The notes: generated by a model not told the origin, from the sequence alone. Positions 44,040 through 55,987 are shown, counted from the stretch's first letter. The stretch is 64,000 bases of DNA from Hyposmocoma kahamanoa (GCF_003589595.1 NW_020653993.1:6613321-6677320), one strand, 5' to 3'. Numbers and translations: made by a program.

Positions 44040-44700
44040 GGTGAGAAATATTACTTCGCTCTAATGAGCACTCCGAATTTTTTGGAAGCCAGTTTGGCTT
44101 TGCTCTTCAAATGACCCCGGAACTGGACTTCGTTCGGATGTCAAGTCCACGTATCCCAATATTCTTAGAGATGGTAAGGAGAAAAGGGTAAAGGTGTTCT
44201 GGAACTTAGGCGCTATTACAAACGGGTATTTTTTAGCGGTGAACGCGTGTCTTTGCGGGGTTCAATTTGACAAGATTCTGTCGGCCCCATTCTGAGACCT
44301 GCTCCAAAGAAGCCTCGAGTTTGGACACAAGTTGCAATCTATTTTGTTCCACTTATATTTATATATTTGTGCGGCCTGTGTAATAGGCATCACTGGTACT
44401 GTCATCCGTATAGCAATGAATGTTACTAGCTAATAACATATAATTGATATGCAGGATGAACAAGGTTGGCGATAGCACAGATCCTTGCGGAACGTCGGCA
44501 TTAATGAACATGGTTTCCGAGCACAATCCGTCCACAGCGACTTTTAAACTCCGCTCAGTCGGAAAGCCAGCGATCCAAGTGCACAAGCCCTTTTAGAAGC
44601 CCGTAAGATGGTAGCTTCGTTAGAAGTGCCTTGTGCCAGACCCAATCCTTAGCGATATCTAAGCTCACGGCCATTGCTACCTCCTTGCTCTCGATGGTAG
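44040..44700 (-). pseudogene. LINE reverse transcriptase domain fragment
   Basis: Minus-strand frames encode AVSLDIAKDWVWHKALLTKL, then after a frameshift MCTWIAGFPTERSLKVAVDG, VPQGSVLSPTLFILHINYML and CYTDDSTSDAY (the YADD motif changed to YTDD), then LEASLEQVSEWGRQNLVKLN. These are RT motifs in the right order. Frameshifts, stops and the altered catalytic motif make it dead. The family is close to the fragment at 2245-2960. Confidence 0.8.
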
Positions 44701-44829
44701 TTGCTCATTGCTGCGTCTATGTATATATGCAAATAGGTAGATAGATACACGAGAAGATCATCAGCACTACGACCGCGGCTATATTAATAAGAGATGGTTA
44801 GTGGGATGATATTGAACGGAAAATAATAG

Positions 44830-44998
44830 TCGAAATCATGTAAATGGAGCTCTGTATGCCTTTATGGGTAGCCAAAACGTGTCAAGAAAGTGCGGATTCC
44901 AACCCTGATGTACGGTAGCGAGTATTGGGTATGACAGAAGAAGCATGAAATTAGGGTAAATGCTATTAGTATAAGAGCTTTGAGTAGTATGTACAGGC
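44830..44998 (+). pseudogene. RTE-type LINE fragment
   Basis: The plus strand reads LMYGSEYWV, a stop, then QKKHEIRVNAISIRALSSM in one frame. This matches the segment after the RT domain of RTE-clade elements (LYGSETW...EMRALR). Short and degraded. Confidence 0.6.
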
Positions 44999-44999
44999 T

Positions 45000-47655
45000 G
45001 TAATATGTGGAGACAGGTAGTAATATGTGGAGATTTCAATGTAAACCTGTTGGAAAACTGTTCTACTTCTGTAAGACTCATTAATTTATTTCAAAGTTTT
45101 AACTTGATTAATCTTTTTTTAGAACCAACTCGCATTACTGCCTCCTCTTCTACTTGTATTGATAACATCTTTTGTAACACAGACGCAGTGTCTAAATCAA
45201 TAATAAATTGCTTAAGATCCGACCATAGTGGCCAATTGGCTTCTTTTAATTATAAAATGAGCAAGAAGGCAGACCAATTTCTCTGCAGACCGATTACCAC
45301 AGAACGAATAATTAGATTTCAAAATAATATCGGCAATAGTTTAAATTCCCTATCCCACATACCGGAGGATCCAAATACTTTATATAACACGACATTTGGT
45401 TTAATTAAAAATGAATTTGACAATATATTTAAATCGAAAACATTAACTTTCCATAGAGAGACTAAATTCAACGACTGGGCAACAGTAGGTATTCATAAGA
45501 GTAGGTCTCGTTTGTATGAGCTATATGCTATGAAAACTTATAATAATAATTCCAATTTCATGGAATATGTTAGAATTTATTCGAAAATATTTAAAAAAGT
45601 TTGTGTAGCTGCTAAGGTTAAGTTTCACAGCGACAAAATTAGACAATCGATAAATAAATCTAAAACTACTTGGAGCATAATAAATATAGAGTCAGGCAGG
45701 GTTAAACCAAAGGATAGAGATATAGTTTTAGAATTAGACAGCAAACTTATAAAATGTAAAGATAAAGTAGCCCAAGCTTTTGAATCGTTCTTTTCGGAAA
45801 TTGCTGTGAACACTACAAAATCATTAAATTCCTCCCCTTCACTTGCTATTGATCTCTTAAAGGAAAATGTTAACGTTTGTGGCAGTTTATTTAATTTTCG
45901 TCATGTTAATCCACAAGACATCATAAAAGCTTTTAAGTCAATACATGTTAAAAAAACTGAAGATCTCTGGGGCATATCAACTAAAGTTATAGACTCAGTT
46001 ATTAATCTCATTTCCCCACATTTAGCTGTAGCTTTCAATAGGTGCGTTGACGAAGGTGTTTTTCCCGATTTAATGAAATACAGCAAGGTTATTCCCTTAT
46101 TCAAAAGCGGTGGGAAAGTTGATCCTAGCAACTATAGGCCCATTTCAATTTTACCAGCTTTAAGTAAAATATTCGAAAAGGTTATGCTAACTCAATTACT
46201 GTCCTATTTCGGTAGGAATCATATTTTTCATAGTGAACAATACGGGTTTACTAGTGGTAGATCGACTAGCGATGCGGGGGTAGCGTTACTAAAACACATC
46301 TTTGATGCTGGGAAAGGTCCCAGAACGCTATTGGTGTTTTCTGTGACCTCTCAAAGGCATTTGATTGCGTTGATCATAATACTCTTATTAGGAAGCTGGA
46401 ACATTACGGTGTAAATGGCAAGGCGTCGAAACTTGTCTCGTCATATCTCAACGGTAGAATTCAGAAAGTAGACATAAATGGAGTGACTTCTTTGGGTTCT
46501 CCAGTAAAAATGGGTGTTCCGCAGGGCTCAATACTTGGACCTTTCTTATTTCTGATTTATATTAATGATCTGCCATTCTTTGTTAAGGACCATTGCGAAA
46601 TAGTGTTGTTTGCTGATGACACATCCTTGATTTTTAAAACAGACAGACATGACAATAACTATGACCGTATTAATGATACCCTCTCTAAGGTAGTTTATTG
46701 GTTTAATGCTAACAATTTATTGCTTAATGCCAAGAAGACAAAATGTGTTAAATTTGAATTACCTAACGTAAAATCGACTAGTCCAACCATAGAAATAAAC
46801 GGAGAAAAGTTAGACCTTGTTAATAAAGCAGTCTTCTTGGGAGTGACCTTAGATAGTAAACTTCAGTGGTTTCCACATATATCGTGCCTGGCCAGCAGAT
46901 TAAGCTCCGCTGCATACGCAGTCCGCAGAATACGTGAGCTTACCGATGTTAGTACTGCTAGACTAGTTTACTTTAGTTACTTCCATAGTATAATGTCCTA
47001 CGGGATTCTCATGTGGGGTAAAGCGGCGGATATTCAAACCATATTTGTATTGCAAAAACGAGCGATTCGTTCTGTGTACCGTCTAGGCTCTCGGGTATCT
47101 CTCAGAGAAAAGTTTAAGGAGACTGGTATCATGACTGTGGCATCACAGTACATTTACTCAAATATTTTATATGCCCGTAAAAATATACATAATTTCAATA
47201 AGAAAGAAGATATCCATAATATTAACCTTAGAGCTAAGTCCAAACTCATGGTACCACGATTTCGTTTAACCAAGGTAAACAACTCTTTTATGGGGAACTG
47301 TATACGTTTTTACAATAAGATTCCGGAGCATATATTAAGTTTATCATTTCCTAAGTTTAGAAACTACATTAAAAATATTTTGATCGAAAAATCATATTAC
47401 AAAATTGAAGACTACGTGTTAGATAAAGACGTATGGAAAGACGACATGGCTCCAGAATCCACACAAATTTGATTCAAAGTGTATTCCATAGCATTTAAGT
47501 TTATTTGAAAAGAGCAATCCCTAGAGTTTCTTGCTCGTTCTTCTCAGGGAGGTCAGCGTAGTGAACGAGCAGTAGCTTAAATGTGACGTTTTCAAGTGTA
47601 AATTTATTTTACCTATGGAATAAATAATCTTTGACTTTGACTTTGACTTTGGCTC
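45000..47655 (+). mobile_element. Non-LTR retrotransposon, 5'-truncated, one frameshift
   Basis: The first frame (45005-46414) holds the C-terminal end of an apurinic-type endonuclease (CGDFNVNLL, later LRSDHSG), a linker, and the start of the RT (VIPLFKSGGKVDPSNYRPIS). A one-base deletion near 46330 moves the reading to the second frame, which continues KAFDCVDH, GVPQGSILGPFLFLIYINDL, FADDTSLIF (46609 onwards) and the C-terminal region to the stop at 47472. The 3' end has an AATAAA and then TTTGACTTTGACTTTGAC, a short tandem repeat typical of some Jockey/CR1-group LINEs. The endonuclease start and any ORF1 are missing. Recent but inactive. Confidence 0.9.
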
Positions 47656-48520
47656 TGTTAGTGCGTCTTCAAATTTGGCGTTTATAGAACCGTTACAGTG
47701 CACAACTGTGGCGCTACAGTCGCGCCATTACGAAAAAGTAATAATAGAGCGTCGTGTAGTGAAAGATTATGTGGTCAAGTAGAAAGGATGCATGTTAGTA
47801 GATTTAAACGTGGAAAGAGGTGGAACCTCGACGCACATGTCTCGATCAAATCTCGTAAAAGTAAGGAATGTTACGTCGTGCGGGGAGACCTTTTGTGCAC
47901 CCCCGATTGTTACAGGTCAAACAAGAAGAACAAGGCTATTGAATATTGAAAACAAAACACGTTAACTGACAAAAATAAAACTACTGTTACTTGGTTTAAT
48001 ACATGATCACTATGAAAATGTGATTCTTCAGTGTTTGCAAGGATTAACTGACACTTTATACGTACTTTTCCGTATTTAGTAAAAATATGTTAACCACACT
48101 TGACACATAAAGTAATAATTATGCATAAACCATTTTCATTTAATTACTGATCATAAATTTGTTAACTTAAAAAAAGAATAAACTAATCGTAATCTTCATT
48201 ACAAATCTTTTGATATGTAATTGCTGTAAACTTCATTAATTAAATGAGTAATGACAAATAGTTGCCAAAAATCTTTTCATGCTCAATATCTCGAAACTGT
48301 CAGTTTGTGAGTTAACTCATTTATACAGAACAGGGCCCAAATATACTCGGGTTGTATGTGATCGGAAACACAGTCGGTTGGGAATTCCACTCCTGGGCAT
48401 AATGAAAGATGACGAAAAGCGCTTGCCTGCCGCCTGAAGGGAATATCGACCAAGTAAGAATAGTAACCTGCCGTACGTCGGGATGGCCGTTGGAAAAAGG
48501 GATGCTTTACTTTCTCAAAC
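47656..48520. other. No gene seen
   Basis: The frame 47698-47949 has no domain. The phrase TTACGTCGTGCGGGGAG near 47870 recurs at 16750, so part is old repeat. Confidence 0.45.
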
Positions 48521-49075
48521 TCGTTTCTTATAAAAAGTGATTATTCAGGAGATGGCAAATCTTTCTATCTATTATAAGTTTCTTGAAAAGAAAAAAAAAA
48601 CAAAAGAAGTCCGTTATCTGCCCAGGATGCTGCGAGAGGCCATTGAAATTAAAAAACATCCCAATTTCAACAGGGAAGATGGTTTCTCCGTACCACCAGT
48701 TTGGGATCCAGTATTTCCTCTAATGAAAAATCCCAAACAGACATAAGACTGCAGCACTAATTAATATGTTTTAGTTTATTCTAATTTCTATTAATAATTA
48801 ATTACTCTTAATAAAAATTCATTCAATAAAATAATTTGTAAAACTTAATGTAGCGTAAATTGGAATGTTTTCTTTGTAAAATTAAAAATAAAGTATTATA
48901 TAATAACTATTGTAACTATAGTGAAAAATAGGGTGGTTTGCATTAATATTAGACATAACTGGTTGAAGACTGTACCACCTCAGTCAACCGTGACCATGGG
49001 ACCTGTAAAGGGCCCGAAACGTCGGTTTGTTTGAAAAAACAAATATACGCGATTTAAATCCGGAAAAATAGTTTC
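48521..49075 (+). pseudogene. Penelope-like element 3' fragment
   Basis: The frame 48537-48746 ends RMLREAIEIKKHPNFNREDG and VPPVWDPVFPLMKN, which matches the tail of GIY-YIG/Penelope-like proteins (REAIEI...NxNRDDG...W.P). About 250 bp later come GACCATGGGACCTGTAAAGG and CCGAAACGTCGG, a phrase often found at the 3' end of such elements. 5' parts are missing. Confidence 0.55.
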
Positions 49076-49935
49076 ATTTCCTATATAAATTTCTTATCAA
49101 AGGTGTTAATTTGGATGCCATAACTTTAAGAATAAGTATAAGCCAGTGTGTAATTACGAAGGAAATGTGATATAAAATCAGTCTGCAAAATTTGTATATA
49201 CAATCCATTTTTTTGCATTTCAGTAACTTTATGCTTTAAGATATGAGTTTGAGAGAGTAAGGCGACGTGATGAAGCTGATGGGCACACTCACCGAAAGAA
49301 AGAAAAAGAACTCACGAGAAATTCTAAATAATTAGGTTACAAATAATCCACCGTTCCATGCTGATGTGGAACCGAAAGAAAAACATAGAATGTATTAGCT
49401 GCTTATCATCCCCCACAAGCAGAGGGATTGGGTTTAATAGTATTATAAGTTACACAAAATTATGCAATTTTAACGCAAACATTTGCCAAATGTGGCTTTG
49501 ATTGCACTGTGTCACTTAAAGCTCTGCCTACCCCTATATGGGAACCCAAAGGCGTGAGTGTATGTATGTGTGTAAATAATCCATAAAATTCACTAATACA
49601 TAATTAAAATTACTATAGCTAAGTAAGTTATCTAAAACATCGAACTATTTAATATTTAAATATTCTGATTTGAATACCTACTCTCGCAAGTAGAAATTAC
49701 CTACTGTTTAAGAACAGTCAGTTTTAAACAAACGTTGCAGAAAAATCTTAGTACCTATAAATCGATGGGCCCATCCTTAAAAAAGTGAAGTAAGTATATT
49801 GAAACTAAATTATTTGGATCATTTTTAGATCATTGTAAAGCAACAACACAACTTGTATGAGAACGAGGTTCTACAAAGGAAAATATCCCACACATTTACA
49901 GGGTAGACGAAGGCTTGTGAAGCTGTCTCGAGATT
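49076..49935. other. No gene seen
   Basis: AT-rich DNA with no supportable frame or repeat. Confidence 0.45.
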
Positions 49936-49939
49936 GTAT

Positions 49940-50200
49940 CTTTTTAACCGACTTCAAAAAAAAAGGAAGAGGTTATATGGTCGGCTGTATGTAGGTTTTA
50001 TGTATACTTTCAGATATCTTCGTCAATTGTGCACCGATTTTGAAAATTACTTTTTGTTTAAAAAGGGTTGAAACGAAGTATAGTAGACCATCTCACTCTT
50101 GTCTGGTTTTAATACTTGAAAATTCTCTGCCTGGATGGGGATATAGGGTTATTTGTAAGATTGATACAACCTCGCAGAACATTTAGAAGGCGAATTTTTG
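49940..50200 (+). repeat. Diverged ACCGACTTC-type element
   Basis: It starts TTTTTAACCGACTTCAAAAA and continues GGAAGAGGTTATATGGTCGG. The interior differs from the other copies, so it is a related subfamily. Confidence 0.55.
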
Positions 50201-50855
50201 TAACAGACCGACAAAGTCGCGGGCGCAGCTATTACAAAAGTCGAATATCGTAAACAATATCGGAATTACATAACAGAATTAGGTACCTGTATGTAGTATG
50301 ATTGATTATTTTACGGTAGAGTACCAATAGAAATAATAATGTAAAATCTAATTTGAAAACTACGAGAATCAAGTCAGCTCTCTATTAATAGCTTTTTGTA
50401 CGGACAACGGCATGCCAGACTACACATTTTTGTTCGAAAATCGCCTCCAGTGCAACGGAACAAGATACGTAAATGCGTAGCTTGATGTGCTGGCGTGTGT
50501 ACATTATACTCTGATACAGTCTAACTCAAGGATGGGAAAATATATTTAAGGAAGGTGTAACGCTACTGGGTTTAGGACCCAGAGGATTCAAAAAAAGAAC
50601 AACAAGTGTTAACTTATCCAATCGATCCAATATGTTAATATACCGAACTAACATATTACTTTAATTTTAATAACACGAACCTGTCAATGGCTTTAGCCGT
50701 CACACCCAGTGTTGTCATTTTCATTTCTTAAATTCCCCACACTAACGAAATCGACAACTAATTTTCCAAATTTAGTAATTATTGTAAGTAGTGATATGCA
50801 TTTTAAAGTAAATAATAAATAAAACAATAGTATCGCTCAGTAATAAGGATTTTCC
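50201..50855. other. No gene seen
   Basis: AT-rich DNA with no supportable frame or repeat. Confidence 0.4.
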
Positions 50856-51190
50856 ATTATGTCGCGACGACAGATAGTCGTGCAATTTAAAGTGTTGTGG
50901 CTTGTATATTTAAATGAAGTTGTTCACATGTAGTAAAACACGATTAACTGTCGTTCACGACTTTTTTGACGTTACGACAACAGACTGTCTTGACAATGAG
51001 AAGAACAAGAACGACAGTCGTCCGACGATAAATAAAACGTCACGACAAAAATGTGACGGCAGATAATCGCAGCGGCAAGGCAACGGCCCTGAACCGATAA
51101 ATGGTCGTCACGTTCTAGTGGGAACAGCTAGCCACGACAGTGTGTTAAACGATACACTAAATAAAACGTTCCGACATAATAATAGGAACG
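50856..51190. repeat. CpG-rich block with repeated ACGACAG and AAAACGT words
   Basis: Words CGACAG, CACGAC and AATAAAACGT recur many times in both orientations, unlike the flanking AT-rich DNA. No frame or terminal repeat is clear. Confidence 0.4.
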
Positions 51191-51477
51191 CGCCCTAAAG
51201 CGTAATTACGACGCTTGGCTTCCTATTCAGCGCACTTTCGTATGACGTCACCGAACGGCATTGGGCCGCCGTATAAAATAATTGAAATATTTAGGCGGGC
51301 TGAATAGAATTATTTTTTGATGTATTCTTTTTGAGTGTTCTAGTAAATTCTCGAAATGAGATCATTTCGAGATGTTTCTCAAATAATAATGTATAAAAGC
51401 AGTGGTAACGCTTATTACTTTGTGAAAGAAGCAACGCTCCGCTGAATAATGACTATACCCAACGACTTCAATCTATA

Positions 51478-51776
51478 GGCTCAACTCACACTGGCGCAGA
51501 GTCGAAGCGTCGCGTCGCGTCGCGTCCTGTGTTTCAACTACAACGCCTGGCGCTCGATGCGACGGGACGACGCGCGCATTAGTGCGCCCGGATCACAGTG
51601 TGGTCGGCGTCTGACGCCTCACTGCGGCCTAGTACCAACCAAGTGTCGACGCGTGTTTCCATATTTGCATAACACAAATTTGTACCTTAATATTGAGAAA
51701 ATAGAGATGAATATGCTATAGGCGAAAAACATGACGCGTCGCGACGCTTCGACTCTGCGCCAGTGTGAGTTGAACC
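51478..51776. repeat. TIR MITE R5, 299 bp
   Basis: Inverted ends of about 37 bp with one mismatch: GGCTCAACTCACACTGGCGC and its complement ending GTTGAACC. Each continues AGAGTCGAAGCGTCGCG, and the left end extends into (GTCGC)n. The overlapping frames are antisense shadows. Confidence 0.9.
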
Positions 51777-52197
51777 AAAGACAAGAACATTCACAGCAAC
51801 TACATCTTCCAAACAAAACACTATCACTATTGATAGTGTTTTGTTCTATTGTTGAATTTTGTCAAAGAGTTGCCAGTACCGTGGTATCGTGGACAGATGT
51901 GACAGTCTATACCTATATTAAATGAGCTAGACAGGCAGATAATACGCGTGTTTACCAATTACATTTATTCATAGTTGAGGAATTAACGTAAAGCCCCTGG
52001 CATAGGTGCTATTTGTTGCACAATATATTCTATTTTGGGCCTTCCGCTCATTATTTATAATTAATTATATTACTAAAAAGAAAAACAGATTAAGTAAAGA
52101 AAAAAATACAGTCGAGTTGTTGCAATTACAATTATTGATGTTGTGTAACTTTTCCTTCCGAAAAGGCAAAGAACTTTAGACCTGCTTAGCCTAGTCA

Positions 52198-53314
52198 AGT
52201 ACATAGATATCGTTGAGCCTAATCCTTTTTATTTTTTAAATTTGTATGGAGGCCATAGTGCCAGTTATAATCATATATACATACTGTTATTGTGTAGTCA
52301 GAGCACAACACTCTGTTGCTTATTAATCTATGATTTATGATTTTATTTTAACACGCGTCATTACATGCTTGCAAAACGAGATGGATAGTGTGATTTTTTT
52401 ATACCATTTCGCGATTATCAAATATTATAATGCACACATTAATCAAAAACCACAGTGTTACTTACTAAATCAATGTGAATAATTAAAAACCTCAAATTTA
52501 TGTTCACATAGTTAATCAATCCTGACAACCGACTAAATGATGTGCAGCGTCTTCACCGCACATCATTGAAACACAGCGCGTGTATGGAACGACGCATCTA
52601 GTACTCTAGTTAAATTCAAATTCAATATTCAAATTCAAAATAATCTTAATTTCATAGGTAAGCATTATTACACTTGAAATCGTCACAATATTAAACTCTA
52701 CCGCTCATTCGTAAGGCAGATTCCCCTGAGAAGAATGAGCAAGAAACTCTAGGGGTTGCTCTTTGTAAATAACATTTACAATTTTTTTTTTTTATTATTT
52801 GAAACATCAGAGATCGAGACTACCTCCATGAGCTAAACGGGTTACTACCACGGATTTTTGTCATCCAAGTACGCAGAAGTTGTATAATAACCTTTAGTAT
52901 AAAGTTTTTGTTTCACTATAGTTTTAAACCTCGTGTAAGGCAAATTTTGTATATCAACCGGAATCTTGTTATAGAAGCGTATACATTGCCCCTTAAATGA
53001 TTTTTTGACTTTGTGAAGACGACTATCAAGAAAAGCTAGTTTATTTCTATTCCTCGTATTAATGTTATGTCTGTCACTATTTTTCATAAATAAATTACTA
53101 TTCCTTTTAACATAAATTACATTCTCATAAATGTACTGTGAGGCTAGTGTAAGAATGTTAATTTCCTTAAACTTATCTCTCAAAGATACTTTGGGGCCCA
53201 GATTGTAAATTGCCCTAACTGCACGTTTCTGCAGGACAAAGATTCTGTTGATATCGGCGGCATTACCCCAAAGCAAAATGCCGTATGTCACCAGTTAGTA
53301 CATAGATATCGTTG
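52198..53314 (-). mobile_element. LINE 3' end with 18-bp flanking repeats
   Basis: The minus-strand frame 53291-52845 encodes YGILLWGNAADINRIFVLQK, RAVRAIYNLGPKVSLRDKF and GQCIRFYNKIPVDIQNL, the C-terminal part of the same LINE family as 45000-47655. The coding match starts at about 53294. AGTACATAGATATCGTTG occurs at 53297-53314 and again at 52198-52215. The family 3' end (AAATTCAAATTCAA repeats) is at about 52612, so some 395 bp between it and the left repeat are extra; they end in AAATAAAAAGG on the minus strand. Confidence 0.7.
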
Positions 53315-53369
53315 TCTATACCCACCGAAATTGTTTATCGGAGCCTTATTTACAAAAGTAGATGTTTTT

Positions 53370-53665
53370 GTAGCAGTAAAGCTCCTTCTGAAAGAGTTCG
53401 TCCAGGGAAGTACTGCCACCTTACCTGTTTCTGCTGCTAAGCAGTAATATGAACATTACAGCGAGCGTTCCGGTTTTGAAGAATAAGAGTGCTGATGAAA
53501 TAAGGCACAGCGGCAATGTCCCTCAGATCTTTGCTATTTAAAACTCTGGTTGACACTGCAACTGCTATGGACAGGCGTCTAGCTGTCCAGCTTAGGTACC
53601 ACAATCTATATCTATGGGTACCACCAGGCGCACAACTGTTCGTTCCGCCACATGGCTTCATAAAA
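53370..53665 (-). repeat. R1 repeat, reverse full copy
   Basis: AGTAAAGCTCCTTCTGAAAG through TTCTGCTGCTAAGCAGTAAT and CCTCAGATCTTTGC to CCACCAGGCGCACAACTGTT. A short insertion near 53600 interrupts it. Confidence 0.8.
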
Positions 53666-53970
53666 GAAAGAGCAATTTTAGATAAGCTACTTATGTCTGT
53701 TGCTTATCCTCGGTCTTTTCCTATTTCCAAATCATTGTAAAATTACCTTAGCCAATGTAAAAAGGAATTTTTTATCGGAATAGAAATAAGCAACGCCCGC
53801 AAAATGCATGGGAGCGTTTAAAGTTAAAATTACAGATATTTCTAGTTTTATTTTTAAAAAGTTATTGATGTCGTTATACTCATTAGATGACGTACTTTCG
53901 ATGTCAGTATAAAAGCTTATGATATATGGATATCTCTTATATTTACGGATTAATCGCCTGGGTACAATTA

Positions 53971-54140
53971 GGCGCCCGCAAACGTGTGTCTTGTGTTGGA
54001 TACAAACAACCGGCAACTAGAAACGAATTTTATTTTCATACAATTGATATGAAATCAACACAGTCGCCGGATGCCGCAACCGAAAATAAAATTGTTGCCG
54101 GTTGCTTGTATCCGACACAAGACACACATTTGCGCGGCGC
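53971..54140. repeat. TIR element with about 55-bp arms
   Basis: The left arm (GTGTGTCTTGTGTTGGATAC, then AACAACCGGCAAC) and the right arm (its complement with few changes) end in GCGCC-like and GGCGC sequence. Spacer about 60 bp. No coding sequence. Confidence 0.8.
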
Positions 54141-54189
54141 TTTGAGGCGCGGTATTTTTAAACTAGCAATGAAACGAGTTGTAGGTACT

Positions 54190-54670
54190 TTCTTAAACTC
54201 GAGTTGACGTGTTTACTGACTCGAGTTGCAACTCGAGTTGACTTGACTCGGTGTCTGACAGAACAATCACAAGTCGCGAGTAGTGAGAGCGGCGTATATG
54301 CACTCGACCCGAACGATTTTTCGAGTTGGGCATGATCGGCCAACAACAGCGACTCGAGCGTGTTTCGAAGGTCGAGTGAGATCGAGTACCCGACGCGCTG
54401 TACGAACGAAGTAGATATTAGGCTTGGCGCAGCGGGCACCGAACCGAGTTCATAAAAAAGTCAAAGATAGCTCGAGTTCACAAAAAAGTAACTCGAGTTG
54501 ACACGTTGTGGGAGTAACTCGAAAAACACTTGACTCGGCCATCACTCGCGATTCGACTGTGCTCCGAAGGTCACCGAACCGACCGAGTCGGCTCTAAGGG
54601 GCGGGTACCGAGCCGAGTTAGCTCGAGTTCTTAAAAAAGTAACTCGTTGTGGGAGTAACTCGGGTTAATC
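54190..54670. repeat. AACTCGAGTT-motif-rich repeat
   Basis: The palindromic word ACTCGAGTT or part of it (CTCGAGTT, GTAACTCG) occurs more than a dozen times in 480 bp, often as CTCGAGTTCANAAAAAAGT. The base composition is far more GC-rich than the neighbours. Open frames across it are side effects. Confidence 0.75.
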
Positions 54671-55029
54671 GAATTAAATAATGCATCTCGCCCATCGCTA
54701 ATTTCAACGCGTGCCTAAAGAGGTTGTTGTTTAAGAGGTTTCGCTACCGGTAGGGACCGTCCCGCAATCCGGACGCTGTATATATAAATTAATAAAATAA
54801 GAACAGGCGGAGAAAATTTGACACATATCCAAGCAACGTCGACAAGCGTCCAATGGCGACTTGCAAATTTTGGGATAAATATGGGGCTTAATAACTATAA
54901 GGCTTCAGTTGAAAACCAAAATTTAGCAGATTCTTTGTAGTATTTAAAGAGAAATATCTCCATACAAGAATTATGTGCAAAGTTTTCATGATTTTATATG
55001 ATCGGATAAAGTACGTGTCTTCCGTTATT

Positions 55030-55145
55030 GAAGAGTATAGGTGCTGGTGAAATTGCAGACACGTGGGACTTGTCAACCTGCGTATCTCAGGGTGACATCA
55101 GGCGTACGACTTGTTCGTCCCGTCACTTGATATTATAAAAAAAAT
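55030..55145 (-). repeat. R1 repeat fragment
   Basis: GTGCTGGTGAAATTGCAGAC, CAGGGTGACATCAGGCGTAC, GTCACTTGATATTATAAAAA. The middle is deleted. Confidence 0.75.
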
Positions 55146-55335
55146 CCTATCGTGTAACGCATTAGCACATTCTTAAGACAATATACTTAGGTGTATCGTA
55201 ACTACTTATATCGTAACTACTTGTAAGACCGTTATTTAATAGTAAATAACCATTTGATCTAGGAAAACAGTTTCTCCCGCTTCTCCTCCGGTAACTCGAC
55301 TTAACGATTACACTTTGTATATAAAACAATTTTAT

Positions 55336-55689
55336 TCAGGAAAACTCACTAACACAAAACAATTTACATAATTTCCTTGTCTTTTTCGTTAATTTTCTGT
55401 AACATTTCTTTTTTGTACACGCAGTTTGGTATGCGTCTTCACATGCATCTCTACACTTCTGAACATGCTCTCTCCTTTTCTTTCCACTGCAATTAGCTCT
55501 TAAAACTTCTGTATCACTGCCATAGTAATAAGAATTACCGAATGCAGTGTCTCTATTCTTCAGTTCATTATCCAATTCTGAGGAACTTCCAGATAGTTGT
55601 GATTCTGTGGTTACATTGAGAACTGATATGCCAGTAATGGTTGAAATTAAATCGATGGCAGGAGGTGCTTTAGTTACCGCTATTGTTTG
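55336..55689 (-). CDS. Gene E last exon: short Cys-rich secreted protein
   Basis: The acceptor TTAATCTTTCAG ends at 55690 and the exon encodes 117 residues in phase 0: QTIAVTKAPPAIDL, a Ser/Thr-rich stretch, then YYYGSDTEV and a basic Cys module C-x11-C-x3-C-x7-C-x4-C-x11-C-x3-C. The core KCRDACEDAYQTAC matches KCTKACEAVYDILC of A and B, and the Cys layout matches gene F. The protein ends LCKLFCVSEFS. TGA overlaps AATAAA (55331-55336). There is no Asn/Gly repeat, so this may be the ancestral layout or a member that lost its repeats. Confidence 0.65.
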   Translation of the reverse strand, partial: QTIAVTKAPPAIDLISTITGISVLNVTTESQLSGSSSELDNELKNRDTAFGNSYYYGSDTEVLRANCSGKKRREHVQKCRDACEDAYQTACTKKKCYRKLTKKTRKLCKLFCVSEFS

Positions 55690-55712
55690 CTGAAAGATTA
55701 AATTATTTATGT

Positions 55713-55763
55713 TAACCGCATAATGGTTATATTAATGGTACTATATTAACCATTATGCGGTCA
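55713..55763. repeat. Inverted repeat in gene E intron
   Basis: ACCGCATAATGGTTA and its complement with a 17-base spacer, about 25 bp upstream of the last-exon acceptor. Confidence 0.75.
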
Positions 55764-55987
55764 CTATGTTAATTTTATTAAGCTCTTTTTATTAATACAA
55801 TCAGTACCCTAGTACGTTAAAACCACAAGTGACCATATGTTAAAAATTCTTTGAAAGTCTATTAATTTTTGACTACATAGAACAAATTATGTATTTATTA
55901 TGTTAAATTTTATATCTCCCATATATAAACAAAAACATAAAAATCATTTCTTGCAGACAATTTACAGTCCATTTTTTTAGTAGACTT

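Noticed and set aside
53926..54439. Two about 93-codon frames on opposite strands
   Set aside because: They cross a TIR element and the CTCGAG-rich repeat; the frames are products of repeat composition.
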